44,482 nucleotides of DNA from CAZQDP01 sp964592375 (lineage in GTDB: Bacteria; Bacillota; Clostridia; RUG12999): NCBI GenBank assembly GCA_964592375.1, contig CAZQDP010000009.1:1-44482 (forward strand), read 5' to 3'. A program made the translations under genes and the position numbers. Below the pieces are notes generated by a model that worked only from the letters and a program-made list of their open reading frames with translations, was not told the origin of the DNA and made no database searches. Positions 7,888-17,186 of the stretch are shown one piece after another. The first letter of the stretch is position 1. Each line of letters starts with the position of its first letter.

Positions 7888-9963
7888 CTATTTTGTAGTA
7901 ATGATAACCGTATTCGTTGCCTCGTCCCATTGTACATCAACACCCAAACTCTCAGAGATAAACCTCACCGGCACCAGCGTTCTATCACCAATCACGCATG
8001 GAGGTACATCCAGCTGTGTGGAGCGTCCATTTACCATCGCAATGTGATTGTCGATGACAAGTTGAATAATCCTCGTGCCCAAAACGCCTGTCACCATTTG
8101 CATATCTTCATTCCAATATACAGTAGCACCCAATCCCTCAAAAATTGCTCGAACCGGTGCAAGCACCCTGCCATTTTGCAAAATGGGTGGCTGGTCCATT
8201 GCCAGCGGCGTGCCGTCTATTGTAATTGATATGGGTTTTTCACCTGTTGCTTCCGCATCTGTTTTTTGCTTTTCTTGATTATCCGCCGGCGAATTGTTTG
8301 GTGCTTTTCCTACGATGTTTCCATTCTCATCAATCAGCTCGATGCCCTCTACCTTAATGGGGTTATTTACCACAACCTTACAGGTCCTTTCCAGTCCGCC
8401 ATCGATGGTGGTGGCAATAAAGAGACATTCCCCCACAGATAACCCCTTGGCTTGGCCGGTAATTGGATGAATTGTAGCCACCAATGGGTTTGTAGACTTC
8501 CATCCCACACCCTTGACGATTGCATAATCCGGCAAGGCTCTGCCGGTGAGCTGCTTAATTTCTCCAACGGAAATATCAAGGTTGCTATTGCTGATTTCAA
8601 TTCCGGTAACCATAGATTTGATATGGATTAGGCAAGAATCTCTGATATTTGGCGACTCCTCCGAAATCACAGTGAGAATAATATCAGCTGCCTGATTTGC
8701 AACTACGTAAATAATATTGTTTTTCATGCTGACCGGCGCTGATGCTTTCCCGTCCGGTGTGGTAGCAGTCAGTTTGAGTTTTGGAATGACTGCATTCTCC
8801 GGATACACTTTAAATAAAAACCATCTATTCTCTCCTACATTCATGGTTACCTCAGAATCGGCCAGTTCAATAGAAGTCACCCCTACCTCATAGGATATGA
8901 CCGCAACCTCCACAGCCGCTTCTTTATTACCGTCCTTGGATAGCGCCCTGACAATCGTCACCCCAACAGCTACACCCGTGATCATTCCATCACTCCCCAC
9001 AGATGCAATTTTGGGATTGTCACTTTTCCATGTAACAGATTTTTCAAAGGCCTCTGCCGGCAAAACGGTGGCTGTAATCATTTCCTTATTGCCTTTTAAC
9101 ACTGTTATTTTATTTTTATTGAGCGTAATTCCCGTTACCACATTTTCCACTGTCACGGTGCAAGAATCCGTATGCTGTCCGTCCACAGTCTCCACAGTAA
9201 CCTTCGCACTACCTGAGCCAATAGCTTTGATTTTGCCATTTGAAATGGTAAGCACATGTGTATTGCTCGATATCCATTTTACTTCCTTTAAAAATGCATC
9301 TTCTGGCAGAATGTTTGCTTTGATGATAAATTCTTCGCCTACCTTTTTGGTCAAAACATGGTCCGCAAGCGCCACATCGGTTACCGTTGAAGCTACCCTC
9401 ACTATGCAGGAGGCAGAAAATCCTCCATCCTTGGTGGTCACTTTTATCGTGGCATAACCCTCACGAATGCCTTTTATGATTCCACCTCTCACCGTTGCAA
9501 TGGTGGCGTCACTTGTTTCCCAGGTGACTGTCTTTAAAATTGCATTATCCGGCAGAACGCTCTCTAATATTTGATCCGTTTGCCCTACCTTGATATCCAA
9601 ATTGCTTTTACTAAGCACAACTCCTGTCACGGTGGTGCGCACATACATTTTTGCCTCTGCAGAATATATTGTGCCATTATTCACTGCCGTAGCTTTGATA
9701 ATGACAGCCCCCTCTGCGACCCCAATCACTATGCCGGCATTTACAGTAGCAATTTTACTGTCCGTGGTTTCCCATTTTACATTAATGTCGGGCGGCAGTT
9801 GTTTTTCCACCATATACTTGATGATTGCCTCTAATCTATATTTTTCGCCAACGCAGATAATAATATCCGCATTTTCTTTTGTAATCGTTTGCGCTATGGG
9901 GCATTGTGTTCCAATGGAAAGAAGTATACAAATGAGAATAAGCGGACTGAGTGTTTTTTTCAT
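7888..9963 (-). CDS. Secreted multi-Ig-like (Big_2) protein with C-terminal CuAO_N1 domain
   Basis: Exported protein of 691 aa. A signal peptide (KKTLSPLILICILLSIGTQC) begins at ATG 9963, preferred over the upstream frame start at 10017. Six bacterial Ig-like repeats of about 80-85 residues follow; five begin with VT[GDS][IV].[IL] and most show the V.W.S.[ND]..[IV]A.[IV] and G.I.G...G signatures, while the first and fourth are degenerate. The last ~110 residues are a copper-amine-oxidase-N-like (CuAO_N1) module with APVRAIFEGLGATVYWNED and VPVRFISESLGVDVQWDE, despite the name a probable wall-associating module. It sits directly after tadC. A minor pilus-associated adhesin or surface anchor is plausible; no LPXTG or SLH domain is present. 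Confidence 0.8.
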   Translation of the reverse strand: MKKTLSPLILICILLSIGTQCPIAQTITKENADIIICVGEKYRLEAIIKYMVEKQLPPDINVKWETTDSKIATVNAGIVIGVAEGAVIIKATAVNNGTIYSAEAKMYVRTTVTGVVLSKSNLDIKVGQTDQILESVLPDNAILKTVTWETSDATIATVRGGIIKGIREGYATIKVTTKDGGFSASCIVRVASTVTDVALADHVLTKKVGEEFIIKANILPEDAFLKEVKWISSNTHVLTISNGKIKAIGSGSAKVTVETVDGQHTDSCTVTVENVVTGITLNKNKITVLKGNKEMITATVLPAEAFEKSVTWKSDNPKIASVGSDGMITGVAVGVTIVRALSKDGNKEAAVEVAVISYEVGVTSIELADSEVTMNVGENRWFLFKVYPENAVIPKLKLTATTPDGKASAPVSMKNNIIYVVANQAADIILTVISEESPNIRDSCLIHIKSMVTGIEISNSNLDISVGEIKQLTGRALPDYAIVKGVGWKSTNPLVATIHPITGQAKGLSVGECLFIATTIDGGLERTCKVVVNNPIKVEGIELIDENGNIVGKAPNNSPADNQEKQKTDAEATGEKPISITIDGTPLAMDQPPILQNGRVLAPVRAIFEGLGATVYWNEDMQMVTGVLGTRIIQLVIDNHIAMVNGRSTQLDVPPCVIGDRTLVPVRFISESLGVDVQWDEATNTVIITTK

Positions 9964-10045
9964 CACCAATTTCCTACTTTCTTCAAAATACCAATCTTTA
10001 TGTATTTTGCAATACATTTCTACTAATTAAGCCTGAGCCTACTCA

Positions 10046-10963
10046 CTATTTGTCAAATACCGTCATCACCTGCAGGACGGTTGGACCAAGCAAAATAATA
10101 AATAGCACTGGAAGAATAAAAACCACCAATGGAATCATCATTTTAACGGGGGCTTTCATTGCCCTTTCCTCTGCTTTTTGCCTGCGAACTGCTCGAAGCT
10201 GCTGTGATTGCAGGCGCAGTACATTCTTAATGGGAATGCCAAGTTGATCTGCTTGAATGATTGCACTGACAAAAGACTGAAGCTCCTCTACCGTACTGCG
10301 CTGTGCTAAATTTTTCAGTGCCTCACGCCGAGGCCTTCCAAGCTGGATTTCAGAGAGCAAAATCCCCATCTCGTCCACAAGCGGCCCCTCCAGGCGCGCA
10401 CCAATTCTCACCAGTGCCGAATCAAATCCAAGGCCTGCCTCAATGGTTACACTAAGTAAATCCATGACATCGGGCAGTTGGCTTCTGATTGCATCCTGAC
10501 GAGAAGAAATGCGAAATTTCATAAAATAAATGGGTGCAATAAGGGAAATAAGCACGCTCAGGATAACAATGAATATTTGAATGGAAGTATCGACAGGCAA
10601 AAGAACGGATATAATGAGTGCCGCAACAATAAATGCACATGAAAACATCAGCTTTGCGGCATTAAATTCATTTGGCGTTAATTGAATTCCCGCAAGCTTT
10701 AAATTGATATCCGTTTTATTCTTGTCTTTTCCTTTATTTTTTGGTAAAAAACGCGATATGTTTTTCATGATTGCGGTAAACATAGGAAACAAAAACCGCT
10801 GGGCAAAAGGCTTTTCTAACTCTTCGTCCAACTCGTGTTTATAAATGCCGGTAATGGAAATGAGCCGATTTCTTTTCATATCCGATAATTTGGCAGGATG
10901 CAAAAAAGTTATGAGGATAATGAAAAAAACAAGCAAAGAGCTACTCCCTATTAATAAAATCAT
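10046..10963 (-). CDS. tadC: Tad pilus inner-membrane platform protein TadC
   Basis: Type II secretion F-family membrane protein of 305 aa, second of the paired TadB/TadC platform proteins. A membrane segment near the N terminus, two central ones, and a T2SSF domain (DVMDLLSVTIEAGLGFDSAL, then ELQSFVSAIIQADQLGIPI) followed by a C-terminal membrane anchor (MIPLVVFILPVLFIILLGP) match TadC. The platform couples ATP hydrolysis by TadA to pilin extrusion. It starts 24 bp after the tadB stop. Confidence 0.92.
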   Translation of the reverse strand: MILLIGSSSLLVFFIILITFLHPAKLSDMKRNRLISITGIYKHELDEELEKPFAQRFLFPMFTAIMKNISRFLPKNKGKDKNKTDINLKLAGIQLTPNEFNAAKLMFSCAFIVAALIISVLLPVDTSIQIFIVILSVLISLIAPIYFMKFRISSRQDAIRSQLPDVMDLLSVTIEAGLGFDSALVRIGARLEGPLVDEMGILLSEIQLGRPRREALKNLAQRSTVEELQSFVSAIIQADQLGIPIKNVLRLQSQQLRAVRRQKAEERAMKAPVKMMIPLVVFILPVLFIILLGPTVLQVMTVFDK

Positions 10964-10987
10964 TTCAATTCACTTCCAATCTTGCGG

Positions 10988-11929
10988 CTAAAATTTAATA
11001 TTGACAATCTTTTTAATAAATAAATATCCGATAAGTTCCAAAACACCTGCAGCAATAAGCATGATAACGCCTGCTGTGGTATCAAAAAATCCACGTACAT
11101 ATTCGGGATTGAGTAGCATAAAAAACAGCAGAATGAAGATGGGCATAAACCCAATGACCATTCCCGATGTTCTTCCGGTTGTGGTCAAAACCTTGATTTC
11201 GCTCTTGACCTTATATCTTTCTTTGATGGTCGTGGCAATATTAAAAAGAATATCCGATAAATTACCGCCGGTCTGCCGCTGAATGAGCACGGCGGATACA
11301 ATCATTAAAAAGTCTTTACTGCCCAGTCGCTCGCCCATATGATTGAGTGCTTTATCAAATGTAATGCCAAGTTTCAGCTCACGAAGTACCCTGGCAAACT
11401 CTTTTGAAATTGGCTCGGGCATTTCATTTGCAATGCTCTCGATGGCCTGATTGAAGGTGAGCCCTGAGCGCAGGCAATTGCAAATTACCGCCACAGCATC
11501 GGGAAGCTGCTTTTCAAAAAGCTCCACCTGCTTTATTTTTTTTCTGTGCAGGAAAAACGGGGGTAGGAAAAGCCCAACCAGCAGAAAAGCCAGTGCCACA
11601 ATGATGTCTCTTGATATAATCAATGCGATACTAGACGGAACAAGCGAAATGAGTGACCATATGACAAGATACTCCGAAGGACGTATCAGAACGCCAGATA
11701 ACGAAAGCTCAGATGCGATGCTTTTGAAAATTTTTAGCTTGGTGTCTACTCTTCTCTCTCTTTTCATTTTATTTTTCTTTTTGACTACCACTTCTCCCAT
11801 ACTGCCTGAGGTAAGTCTTCCCATACGACGATTCACTGTGATTTTATCCCGGTATAAGAACTGGGCGGCGGCCACAAGCAAAATAAATAGGGTTGTCATC
11901 ACCAGCGCCGTCACGATAAAAATATTCAT
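10988..11929 (-). CDS. tadB: Tad pilus inner-membrane platform protein TadB
   Basis: T2SSF-domain membrane protein of 313 aa. An N-terminal membrane segment is followed by a basic linker (VVVKKKNKMKRERR), two membrane segments, and the T2SSF core with LPDAVAVICNCLRSGLTF, then QRQTGGNLSDILFNIATTIKER, ending in two further membrane helices. With TadC it forms the platform on which TadA acts. AGGGAGG is 8 bp upstream of the ATG. It is encoded 65 bp after tadA. Confidence 0.93.
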   Translation of the reverse strand: MNIFIVTALVMTTLFILLVAAAQFLYRDKITVNRRMGRLTSGSMGEVVVKKKNKMKRERRVDTKLKIFKSIASELSLSGVLIRPSEYLVIWSLISLVPSSIALIISRDIIVALAFLLVGLFLPPFFLHRKKIKQVELFEKQLPDAVAVICNCLRSGLTFNQAIESIANEMPEPISKEFARVLRELKLGITFDKALNHMGERLGSKDFLMIVSAVLIQRQTGGNLSDILFNIATTIKERYKVKSEIKVLTTTGRTSGMVIGFMPIFILLFFMLLNPEYVRGFFDTTAGVIMLIAAGVLELIGYLFIKKIVNIKF

Positions 11930-11994
11930 ATCAGCCGCCTCCCTTCACTTTTTTTCATTTATACAAAGCACTACATGCATTCTATCCCTAAGCG

Positions 11995-13496
11995 CTATTC
12001 GGCAAACCAATCATCGCTAAGCTTAATCCCATTGTTTCTGATTTTTTCTGCACAGTGCGGAACAACACCGCAACTTTTAAATCTGCCTTTAAATTTTCCC
12101 ATGGCATCCATTTGCCCGTCTGTTTCATATGTAAAAATATCCTGCAAGAGAATGGTATCCCCTTCCATGCCACAAAGCTCCGTGATGTTGACTACTTTGC
12201 GAGTACCATCACGAAGTCTTGCTTGCTGGATGATGATATCCACAGCGGAGGATAATTGGTCACGTATTGCCTTCACGGGAAGTTCCATTCCGCTCATGAG
12301 CACCATGGTTTCAATTCTGGATATGGAATCTCGAGGGCTATTGGCATGAATGGTGGTCAGTGAACCATCATGCCCAGTGTTCATAGCTTGCAACATATCC
12401 AAGGTTTCTGCCGAACGAACCTCTCCTACAATAATTCGGTCCGGACGCATACGCAGAGAGTTTTTTACCAGGTCGCGAATGGATATCTGCCCCTTCCCTT
12501 CCAGATTTGCCGGCCGACTTTCGAGTGTAATGACATGATCCTGCAAAAGTTGAAGCTCTGCCGCATCCTCAATTGTTACAATGCGTTCGTTATCCGGAAT
12601 AAAGCTGGATAGTGCATTGAGGAGCGTTGTTTTTCCACTGCCAGTACCACCAGCAACAATAATATTGAGTTTCCCCTTGACACACGCCTCNNNNNNNNNN
12701 NNNNNNNNNNNNNNNNNNNNNNNNNNNNNNNNNNNNNNNNNNNNNNNNNNNNNNNNNNNNNNNNNNNNNNNNNNNNNNNNNNNNNNNNNNCACTGCCAGT
12801 ACCACCAGCAACAATAATATTGAGTTTCCCCTTGACACACGCCTCTAAAAAGGCCACCATTTTGCTGGAAATAGAGCCGTATTCAATCAACCCTTTGACG
12901 GTAATGGGCTTTTTTGAAAATTTTCTGATGGTTATGATAGGGCCCACAAGCGATAGTGGCGGAATTACTGCATTCACGCGAGACCCATCTTGCAATCTTG
13001 CATCCACCATGGGGCTTGCCTCATCGATATGCCTGCTAATGGAGGATACAATGCGGTCTATGACATTAAGAACATGGTCATCATCTTTAAAGGTCACCTC
13101 GGATAGTTGAATTTTTCCATTCTTTTCTACATAGACCTTATACGGTCCGTTCACCATAATTTCAGAAACGGATGGATCCCGCAGTAATATCTCCAGTGGC
13201 CCATATCCCACTACCTCGTTGAGCAAATCATCCGATATTTTCGCTCTGTCAGTGCGGTTAATTTCGGTTGCCTCCACATCAATGATATCTTCAATGATTT
13301 TTCTAATTTCCTCATTGCTTTCACTTTTTGATATGATGATGCCATTTTTATTAATAATATTAATGGCTTCTTGGTGTACTTTTTCCTTTAAGTCGGCATG
13401 TATATCAATATAGCGCCCGACCGGTTTATTTTCCTCCTGGGCCGCATTGCTTTGCTGATTTTGTCTTTGCATTTCCATTTTTTCTAAAAGTCCCAT
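11995..13496 (-). CDS. tadA: Tad pilus assembly ATPase TadA/CpaF (interrupted by assembly gap)
   Basis: Secretion ATPase of the VirB11/GspE family that powers Flp pilus assembly. The raw frame is interrupted by 100 Ns plus an exact 55-bp duplication. Removing 155 nt restores a 1347-nt frame (448 aa) without frameshift. The N-terminal part (to about residue 130) is the usual TadA lead domain. Then VGYGPLEILL, SEIMVNGP and DGSRVNAVIPPL precede the Walker A GGTGSGKTTLLNAL, whose two halves lie on the two sides of the gap. The Asp box follows (VTIEDAAEL), then Walker B region DRIIVGEVRS and the His box GHDGSLTTIHAN. All catalytic motifs are intact. AAGGAG is 8 bp upstream of the ATG. It is not a pseudogene. 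Confidence 0.93.
12636..12690. repeat. Left copy of 55-bp contig overlap flanking the gap
   Basis: These 55 bases are identical to 12791-12845. They encode the residues just before the Walker A Lys/Thr of TadA. The repeat marks the unmerged ends of two contigs, not a biological repeat. Confidence 0.9.
12691..12790. other. Assembly gap (100 N)
   Basis: Exactly 100 Ns, the conventional placeholder for a gap of unknown size. Because the flanks overlap exactly and the reading frame is restored by collapsing them, the true gap length is most likely minus 55. Confidence 0.99.
12791..12845. repeat. Right copy of 55-bp contig overlap flanking the gap
   Basis: Identical to 12636-12690; see that entry. 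Downstream sequence continues tadA upstream of its Walker A motif in the correct frame. Confidence 0.9.
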
Positions 13497-13517
13497 GGAG
13501 TTTGCTCCTTTTTCTCA

Positions 13518-14666
13518 TTAATTAATGCTATTATCAATGGCCGCTACAATATTCTGTTTCAGTTTATAGAGCTCTTGGGCGATTTTCGTACGTGGGTATT
13601 CAATCACAATAGGAACACCTTTGTTGTGGCACGTGAGTGCTGTTTTCATATCAAAGGATATGGTGTTGCTCACCTTTGTATCCAAAATACGCTGCATATC
13701 CTTCACGGAAATAATCCCATCTGTAATTTTATTCACCACAATTTGAACCTTCTCCTGCTGCTGCAAGGATTCCAATACACCCATGCTGATTTTCGTGTTA
13801 CGCAGCGTTGAAATGTCAAGCCCGGATACCATGAGGATTAAATTTGCACTCTCGAGCGCTGCTATTGTAACATCGTGAAAAAAAGGTGCGGTGTCAACAA
13901 TCACATAGTCATAGTACGGTCTCATGGTATTGATAATGCTGATAATGTTTTTGGCTGTTACATATTCTGCATATTCCGGACTTTTAGGAGCGCATAGCAG
14001 GCTAACGCCCGAAAAGTGTAGCATGGTAAAGCGCTTGATCACATCAATATCGGTGGCGCTTTTTTCCTGCACCAGCTCTGCGATGGTATCCTTTGAATCC
14101 AAATCAAAAAATACATTTGCATCTCCAAATTGCAGATCCGCATCAATAATTGCAACTTTCTTTCCCATTTGGGAGAGCATCACACCAAGATTGGCGGCAA
14201 GTGTGGTTTTCCCAATGCCACCCTTGGCACCAAATACAGTGATTACCCGTGATTGCATATTGGCTGTAGAGGTGTTTGTGTTTTGCAGTCTGGTTTTTTC
14301 AAGCTGATAAGCAGACAAAATGGCATTGGTAAGTGCGTCCGGCTCTATAGGAAGCGAGAGCATTCTGCGTACACCGACATGCATGACTTTCTCAATGGTA
14401 TCGCCTTCCAATTTTGCACTGACCATCAAAATGCAGCAACCCGGCATCGTTGTGTACATTTTTTCAGCAATTTCAATTGCTTCATCATACTGCGACTCGC
14501 ATTGCAAAATCACTGCATTTGGCTTAATACTCAGCACCTTTTCCACCGCCGAAGCACCATACCGTGCATAACCCACGAATGCAGTTTCTTCGGATACAAG
14601 AAGATTTTTGATTTCAAATATTTTATTGTCATTGTCGCCGACAATCATTACTTTAATTTTTTCCAT
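13518..14666 (-). CDS. cpaE: Pilus assembly protein CpaE/TadZ (receiver-like + MinD-like ATPase)
   Basis: Localisation factor for Tad pili, 382 aa. The first ~120 residues fold like a receiver domain but lack the phospho-acceptor Asp (VILQCES at that place), as in TadZ atypical receivers. The remainder is a MinD/ParA-like ATPase with deviant Walker A (FGAKGGIGKTTLAANLG), DADLQFGDANVFF and VDTAPFFHD. TadZ proteins place the pilus machine at a defined cell site. The start could be TTG 14672, GTG 14669 or ATG 14666; I use the ATG with AAGGAAGG upstream. The gene lies 23 bp after cpaB and 21 bp before tadA. Confidence 0.92.
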   Translation of the reverse strand: MEKIKVMIVGDNDNKIFEIKNLLVSEETAFVGYARYGASAVEKVLSIKPNAVILQCESQYDEAIEIAEKMYTTMPGCCILMVSAKLEGDTIEKVMHVGVRRMLSLPIEPDALTNAILSAYQLEKTRLQNTNTSTANMQSRVITVFGAKGGIGKTTLAANLGVMLSQMGKKVAIIDADLQFGDANVFFDLDSKDTIAELVQEKSATDIDVIKRFTMLHFSGVSLLCAPKSPEYAEYVTAKNIISIINTMRPYYDYVIVDTAPFFHDVTIAALESANLILMVSGLDISTLRNTKISMGVLESLQQQEKVQIVVNKITDGIISVKDMQRILDTKVSNTISFDMKTALTCHNKGVPIVIEYPRTKIAQELYKLKQNIVAAIDNSIN

Positions 14667-14689
14667 CACCAAACACCCTTCCTTTTATT

Positions 14690-15373
14690 TTATGGTGTAT
14701 ATGTAGAGGGGGCAATCGTTCCCTTTTCAAGCGCCGACCGCAAAACCAATCGATACTTCCCTTCGGATAACACATAATTGATCTTCACAAGCTCTGCATT
14801 GGGAACAAGTAGCGTAACCGATGTATACATGCCATCTGCGCCGGTCTCCTCCTTGCCCTGCTTTCCACTTGTATCCGCTTTTATGCCCGTTGCCAGCACT
14901 TCAATATTTTCCGCCACAACCTGCGAGATAATCGCATTTTGCGCAAGAATACCTAAAATATCTACCCTGTCACCCTTTGCTATAAATCCGGCCACACCAA
15001 TGAACTCATCCACCTTCACGGTCATGGCTTTGTAGCCCTCCTTAATGGAATAAGATAAGAGATCATTTTTTGTTTCCGGGCCTACAATTCTTGTGGTCAG
15101 TATCTGTTCGCCAGGCTCCATGCCCTCTTTGGCGATGCGTCCCTTTACTTCGTCAATACTTGTAACCGCTAACGCATTCACCACATCCACAGGCATTTTT
15201 CTTTCCTCGATCATATCCGAGGTGATGATTGTGTTTTTGATTATTTGTTTGGTAGCTACGATAACTGCTGAGGTATTGGATTTTAAACTGTTTTCCATCG
15301 AACGAAAGTATTGATAGACTGCAAAACCTGTAAACACAGACAATGCAATGGCAATAGCAATGAGTTTTTTCAC
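14690..15373 (-). CDS. cpaB: Flp pilus assembly protein CpaB/RcpC
   Basis: Membrane-anchored envelope protein of 227 aa. One N-terminal hydrophobic segment is followed by a SAF-domain region (VIVATKQIIKNTIITSDMIEERKMP, then EPGEQILTTRI) and the RcpC-type region (YKAMTVKVDEFIGVAGFIAKGDRVDIL as a split signature, with LVPNAELVKINYVLSEGKYRLVLR near the end). In Gram-negative Tad systems RcpC works with the outer-membrane secretin; a Gram-positive homologue presumably supports the pilus through the wall. The start codon is GTG with GGGGAG 8 bp upstream. Confidence 0.88.
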   Translation of the reverse strand: MKKLIAIAIALSVFTGFAVYQYFRSMENSLKSNTSAVIVATKQIIKNTIITSDMIEERKMPVDVVNALAVTSIDEVKGRIAKEGMEPGEQILTTRIVGPETKNDLLSYSIKEGYKAMTVKVDEFIGVAGFIAKGDRVDILGILAQNAIISQVVAENIEVLATGIKADTSGKQGKEETGADGMYTSVTLLVPNAELVKINYVLSEGKYRLVLRSALEKGTIAPSTYTP

Positions 15374-15399
15374 CTTTGTTCTCCCCTTTAAATAGATTT

Positions 15400-16404
15400 T
15401 TATTCTGTCAGTTTTATGCTATACAATCCATAATCTGCTGTTGTTCCCGTCCCTTCTCCCGAAGCCTGCCCCGCGGTTTCCATGTTTAGAAAGGAACCGG
15501 TAATGTATCCGGTTTCACTCTGCGCTTCAAGTACAAATGCGGCAAATCCCTTCACTGTTACCGTAAAGATATTGTTTGAGTATACAACCACCTTGGCAAC
15601 CCGAGGACATTCAGGATCAAAGTGATCGGCGGTGCAGCCCTCTCCGCCTGTTAGTGCTCCGAAATGGGTGCAACCATTATATCTTGTGGAAAACCCACTA
15701 TAGGTGGGCCCCACCATATTTCCATTTTCTTTGAGCAAAACATCTCCGATGCACACTTCGCCGGGATATCCATAGGCCAGCCAAAGCCGATAATCACTTG
15801 CCCCGCCGCCTGTTCCGTCCAAATCCAGTGCGCCAAAAAATCCGTTTGTCGAGCCACCACTACCATATTTGAGTGTAATATGCGAAATGGTTCCATTTTC
15901 TATGTAATCCTCCAATGTGCTTCTGCTAATCCCCAAAGGGGTCACACCCTTTGCTCTTGCCGTAGGTGAGAGTGATACTTGCGCATCCTTTGTAAGTACA
16001 AGGGTATTCACCCCAATAACCTTTGCAAAATTCATTTCAAAGCTTTTGGATGCAGTAACCTTTAAAGCCGTATATCGACCTCTTGAAAGACCGGATAAAA
16101 CTACGTCCCCCCTGGTCAAATCGCTAAATCCATTTTGCTGTGCATAATAGATGGCACTGTCCTGGATTGCATTGATAAGGCTAATGTCATCTTGCGCTAC
16201 AGGGAGCATTCTCCCTGCTGAATATACCGCTGCATCTGCTGCCTTCTGTAGCCTTCCGGATTGAAGATATGCCAGACCAATATCAATTGTGAGTGCCGCC
16301 AAAGACAGAATAACAACAAAAGCCACAGCAACGATAACAATGGCTGATCCGCTTTCATTTTGCATCATGTGTTTCAATCTATGATAAATAAGGTTTTTTT
16401 TCAT
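15400..16404 (-). CDS. tadG: Pseudopilin-like TadG protein
   Basis: Predicted 334-aa pilus component. The N-terminal TadE/TadG-like segment shows a short basic leader, NESGSAIVIVAVAFVVILSL and the segment LTIDIGLAYLQSGRLQKAAD, typical of PF13400-type TadG. The long C-terminal portion is extracellular, with Gly-rich stretches and three Cys in one cluster (NGCTHFG, GEGCTAD, PECPRV). The function in Tad systems is as a minor pseudopilin or tip/adhesin-like subunit. Only 2 bp separate it from the tadE stop, and its ribosome site lies inside the tadE end, so the two are coupled. Confidence 0.82.
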   Translation of the reverse strand: MKKNLIYHRLKHMMQNESGSAIVIVAVAFVVILSLAALTIDIGLAYLQSGRLQKAADAAVYSAGRMLPVAQDDISLINAIQDSAIYYAQQNGFSDLTRGDVVLSGLSRGRYTALKVTASKSFEMNFAKVIGVNTLVLTKDAQVSLSPTARAKGVTPLGISRSTLEDYIENGTISHITLKYGSGGSTNGFFGALDLDGTGGGASDYRLWLAYGYPGEVCIGDVLLKENGNMVGPTYSGFSTRYNGCTHFGALTGGEGCTADHFDPECPRVAKVVVYSNNIFTVTVKGFAAFVLEAQSETGYITGSFLNMETAGQASGEGTGTTADYGLYSIKLTE

Positions 16405-16406
16405 AT

Positions 16407-16823
16407 TTATTCCACCTTCATCATGCAGGTAGATTTTAAATTCAATGTTTGTCCCGTTGTAAACAACCCAACAATGGGTGTGAGTACATTCACATCTCTA
16501 TTCACTGCAATAGTCACATTCCCAAGGCGTGGTTGGCTTTGGTTTGAAAATGTAATATTCACAATGATATTGCTTCTGATATTGGTTGGTGCTAAGGACT
16601 TGGTGTAATTGGTAATAACCGTTGTGGCATTTGCATCCACCGCATGAACGATGGCATATCTGGCTCCTTCTCTGGCAAGGTGATCGATAATATTTTGATT
16701 GGTATAGAGCCACCCGAAATCAATCATACCGCAAAGTAGCATAATGATAATAGGCAATGTGATGGCCAGCTCAACAATTGCCTGCCCATCTTCCTCTCGC
16801 GCCTTTTTTATGAGTGTTTTCAT
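16407..16823 (-). CDS. tadE: Pseudopilin TadE
   Basis: 138-aa minor pseudopilin. After a basic leader, EEDGQAIVELAITLPIIIML is the TadE prepilin segment (cleavage expected after the Gly, with Glu at +5), followed by IDFGWLYTNQNIIDHLAREGARYA, a hallmark of TadE. The C-terminal part is a beta-rich extracellular domain. ATG 16823 with GAGGTGG about 7 bp upstream is chosen over a longer frame from 16862. Confidence 0.88.
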   Translation of the reverse strand: MKTLIKKAREEDGQAIVELAITLPIIIMLLCGMIDFGWLYTNQNIIDHLAREGARYAIVHAVDANATTVITNYTKSLAPTNIRSNIIVNITFSNQSQPRLGNVTIAVNRDVNVLTPIVGLFTTGQTLNLKSTCMMKVE

Positions 16824-16870
16824 CCTATGCCACCTCATTTTCCTCATTCCAAAATTGCTCATGCTCTTTT

Positions 16871-16914
16871 AAACATATAAGCCATAGAGCAAAATTGTCT
16901 ATGGCTATATGTTT
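16871..16914 (-). terminator. Strong intra-operon hairpin between flp1 and tadE
   Basis: The arms 16871-16888 and 16898-16914 (AAACATATA.GCCATAGA and its complement) form a 17-bp stem with one bulged base and a 9-nt loop. On the minus strand it is followed only by TTTAAAAG, so it is at best a partial terminator. Such hairpins after pilin genes commonly lower expression of downstream genes or protect the pilin mRNA 3' end. Confidence 0.6.
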
Positions 16915-16976
16915 CATTTGACACTTTGTCTCTTCATCAATTTGGGGTTGATGAACAAGCTTCTTCCTTGGGATTT

Positions 16977-17144
16977 TTAGGTATTCATTGTGTTCAATAC
17001 ATTGTTGAACATATTGTTGATTACCGGACCGAGCAGCCAAATGGTAGCGATAACCGCTACTGCAATACCTGCAATGATAATCCCATACTCAACCATACCC
17101 TGTCCTTCTTCTTCTTTCATGACTCTTACAAACATTTCCTTCAT
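16977..17144 (-). CDS. flp: Flp-type pilin 1
   Basis: 55-aa major pilin candidate. Reading from ATG 17144: MKEMFVRVMKEEEG, then QGMVEYGIIIAGIAVAVIAT, then a polar tail ending NNVLNTMNT. Cleavage after Gly14 puts Glu at +5 and Tyr at +6 of the mature protein, the Flp signature. GAGGAGG is 7 bp upstream of the start. It is nearly identical in its core to the neighbouring second pilin. A candidate promoter of its own lies within the end of that gene. Confidence 0.9.
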   Translation of the reverse strand: MKEMFVRVMKEEEGQGMVEYGIIIAGIAVAVIATIWLLGPVINNMFNNVLNTMNT

Positions 17145-17186
17145 TTTGTTTTCCTCCTCTTAATTTTTTTTTAATATGTAAAAAGT

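Noticed and set aside
11995..13496. tadA as two genes or a pseudogene
   Set aside because: The break consists only of Ns and an exact 55-bp overlap; collapsing it restores the frame and all motifs.
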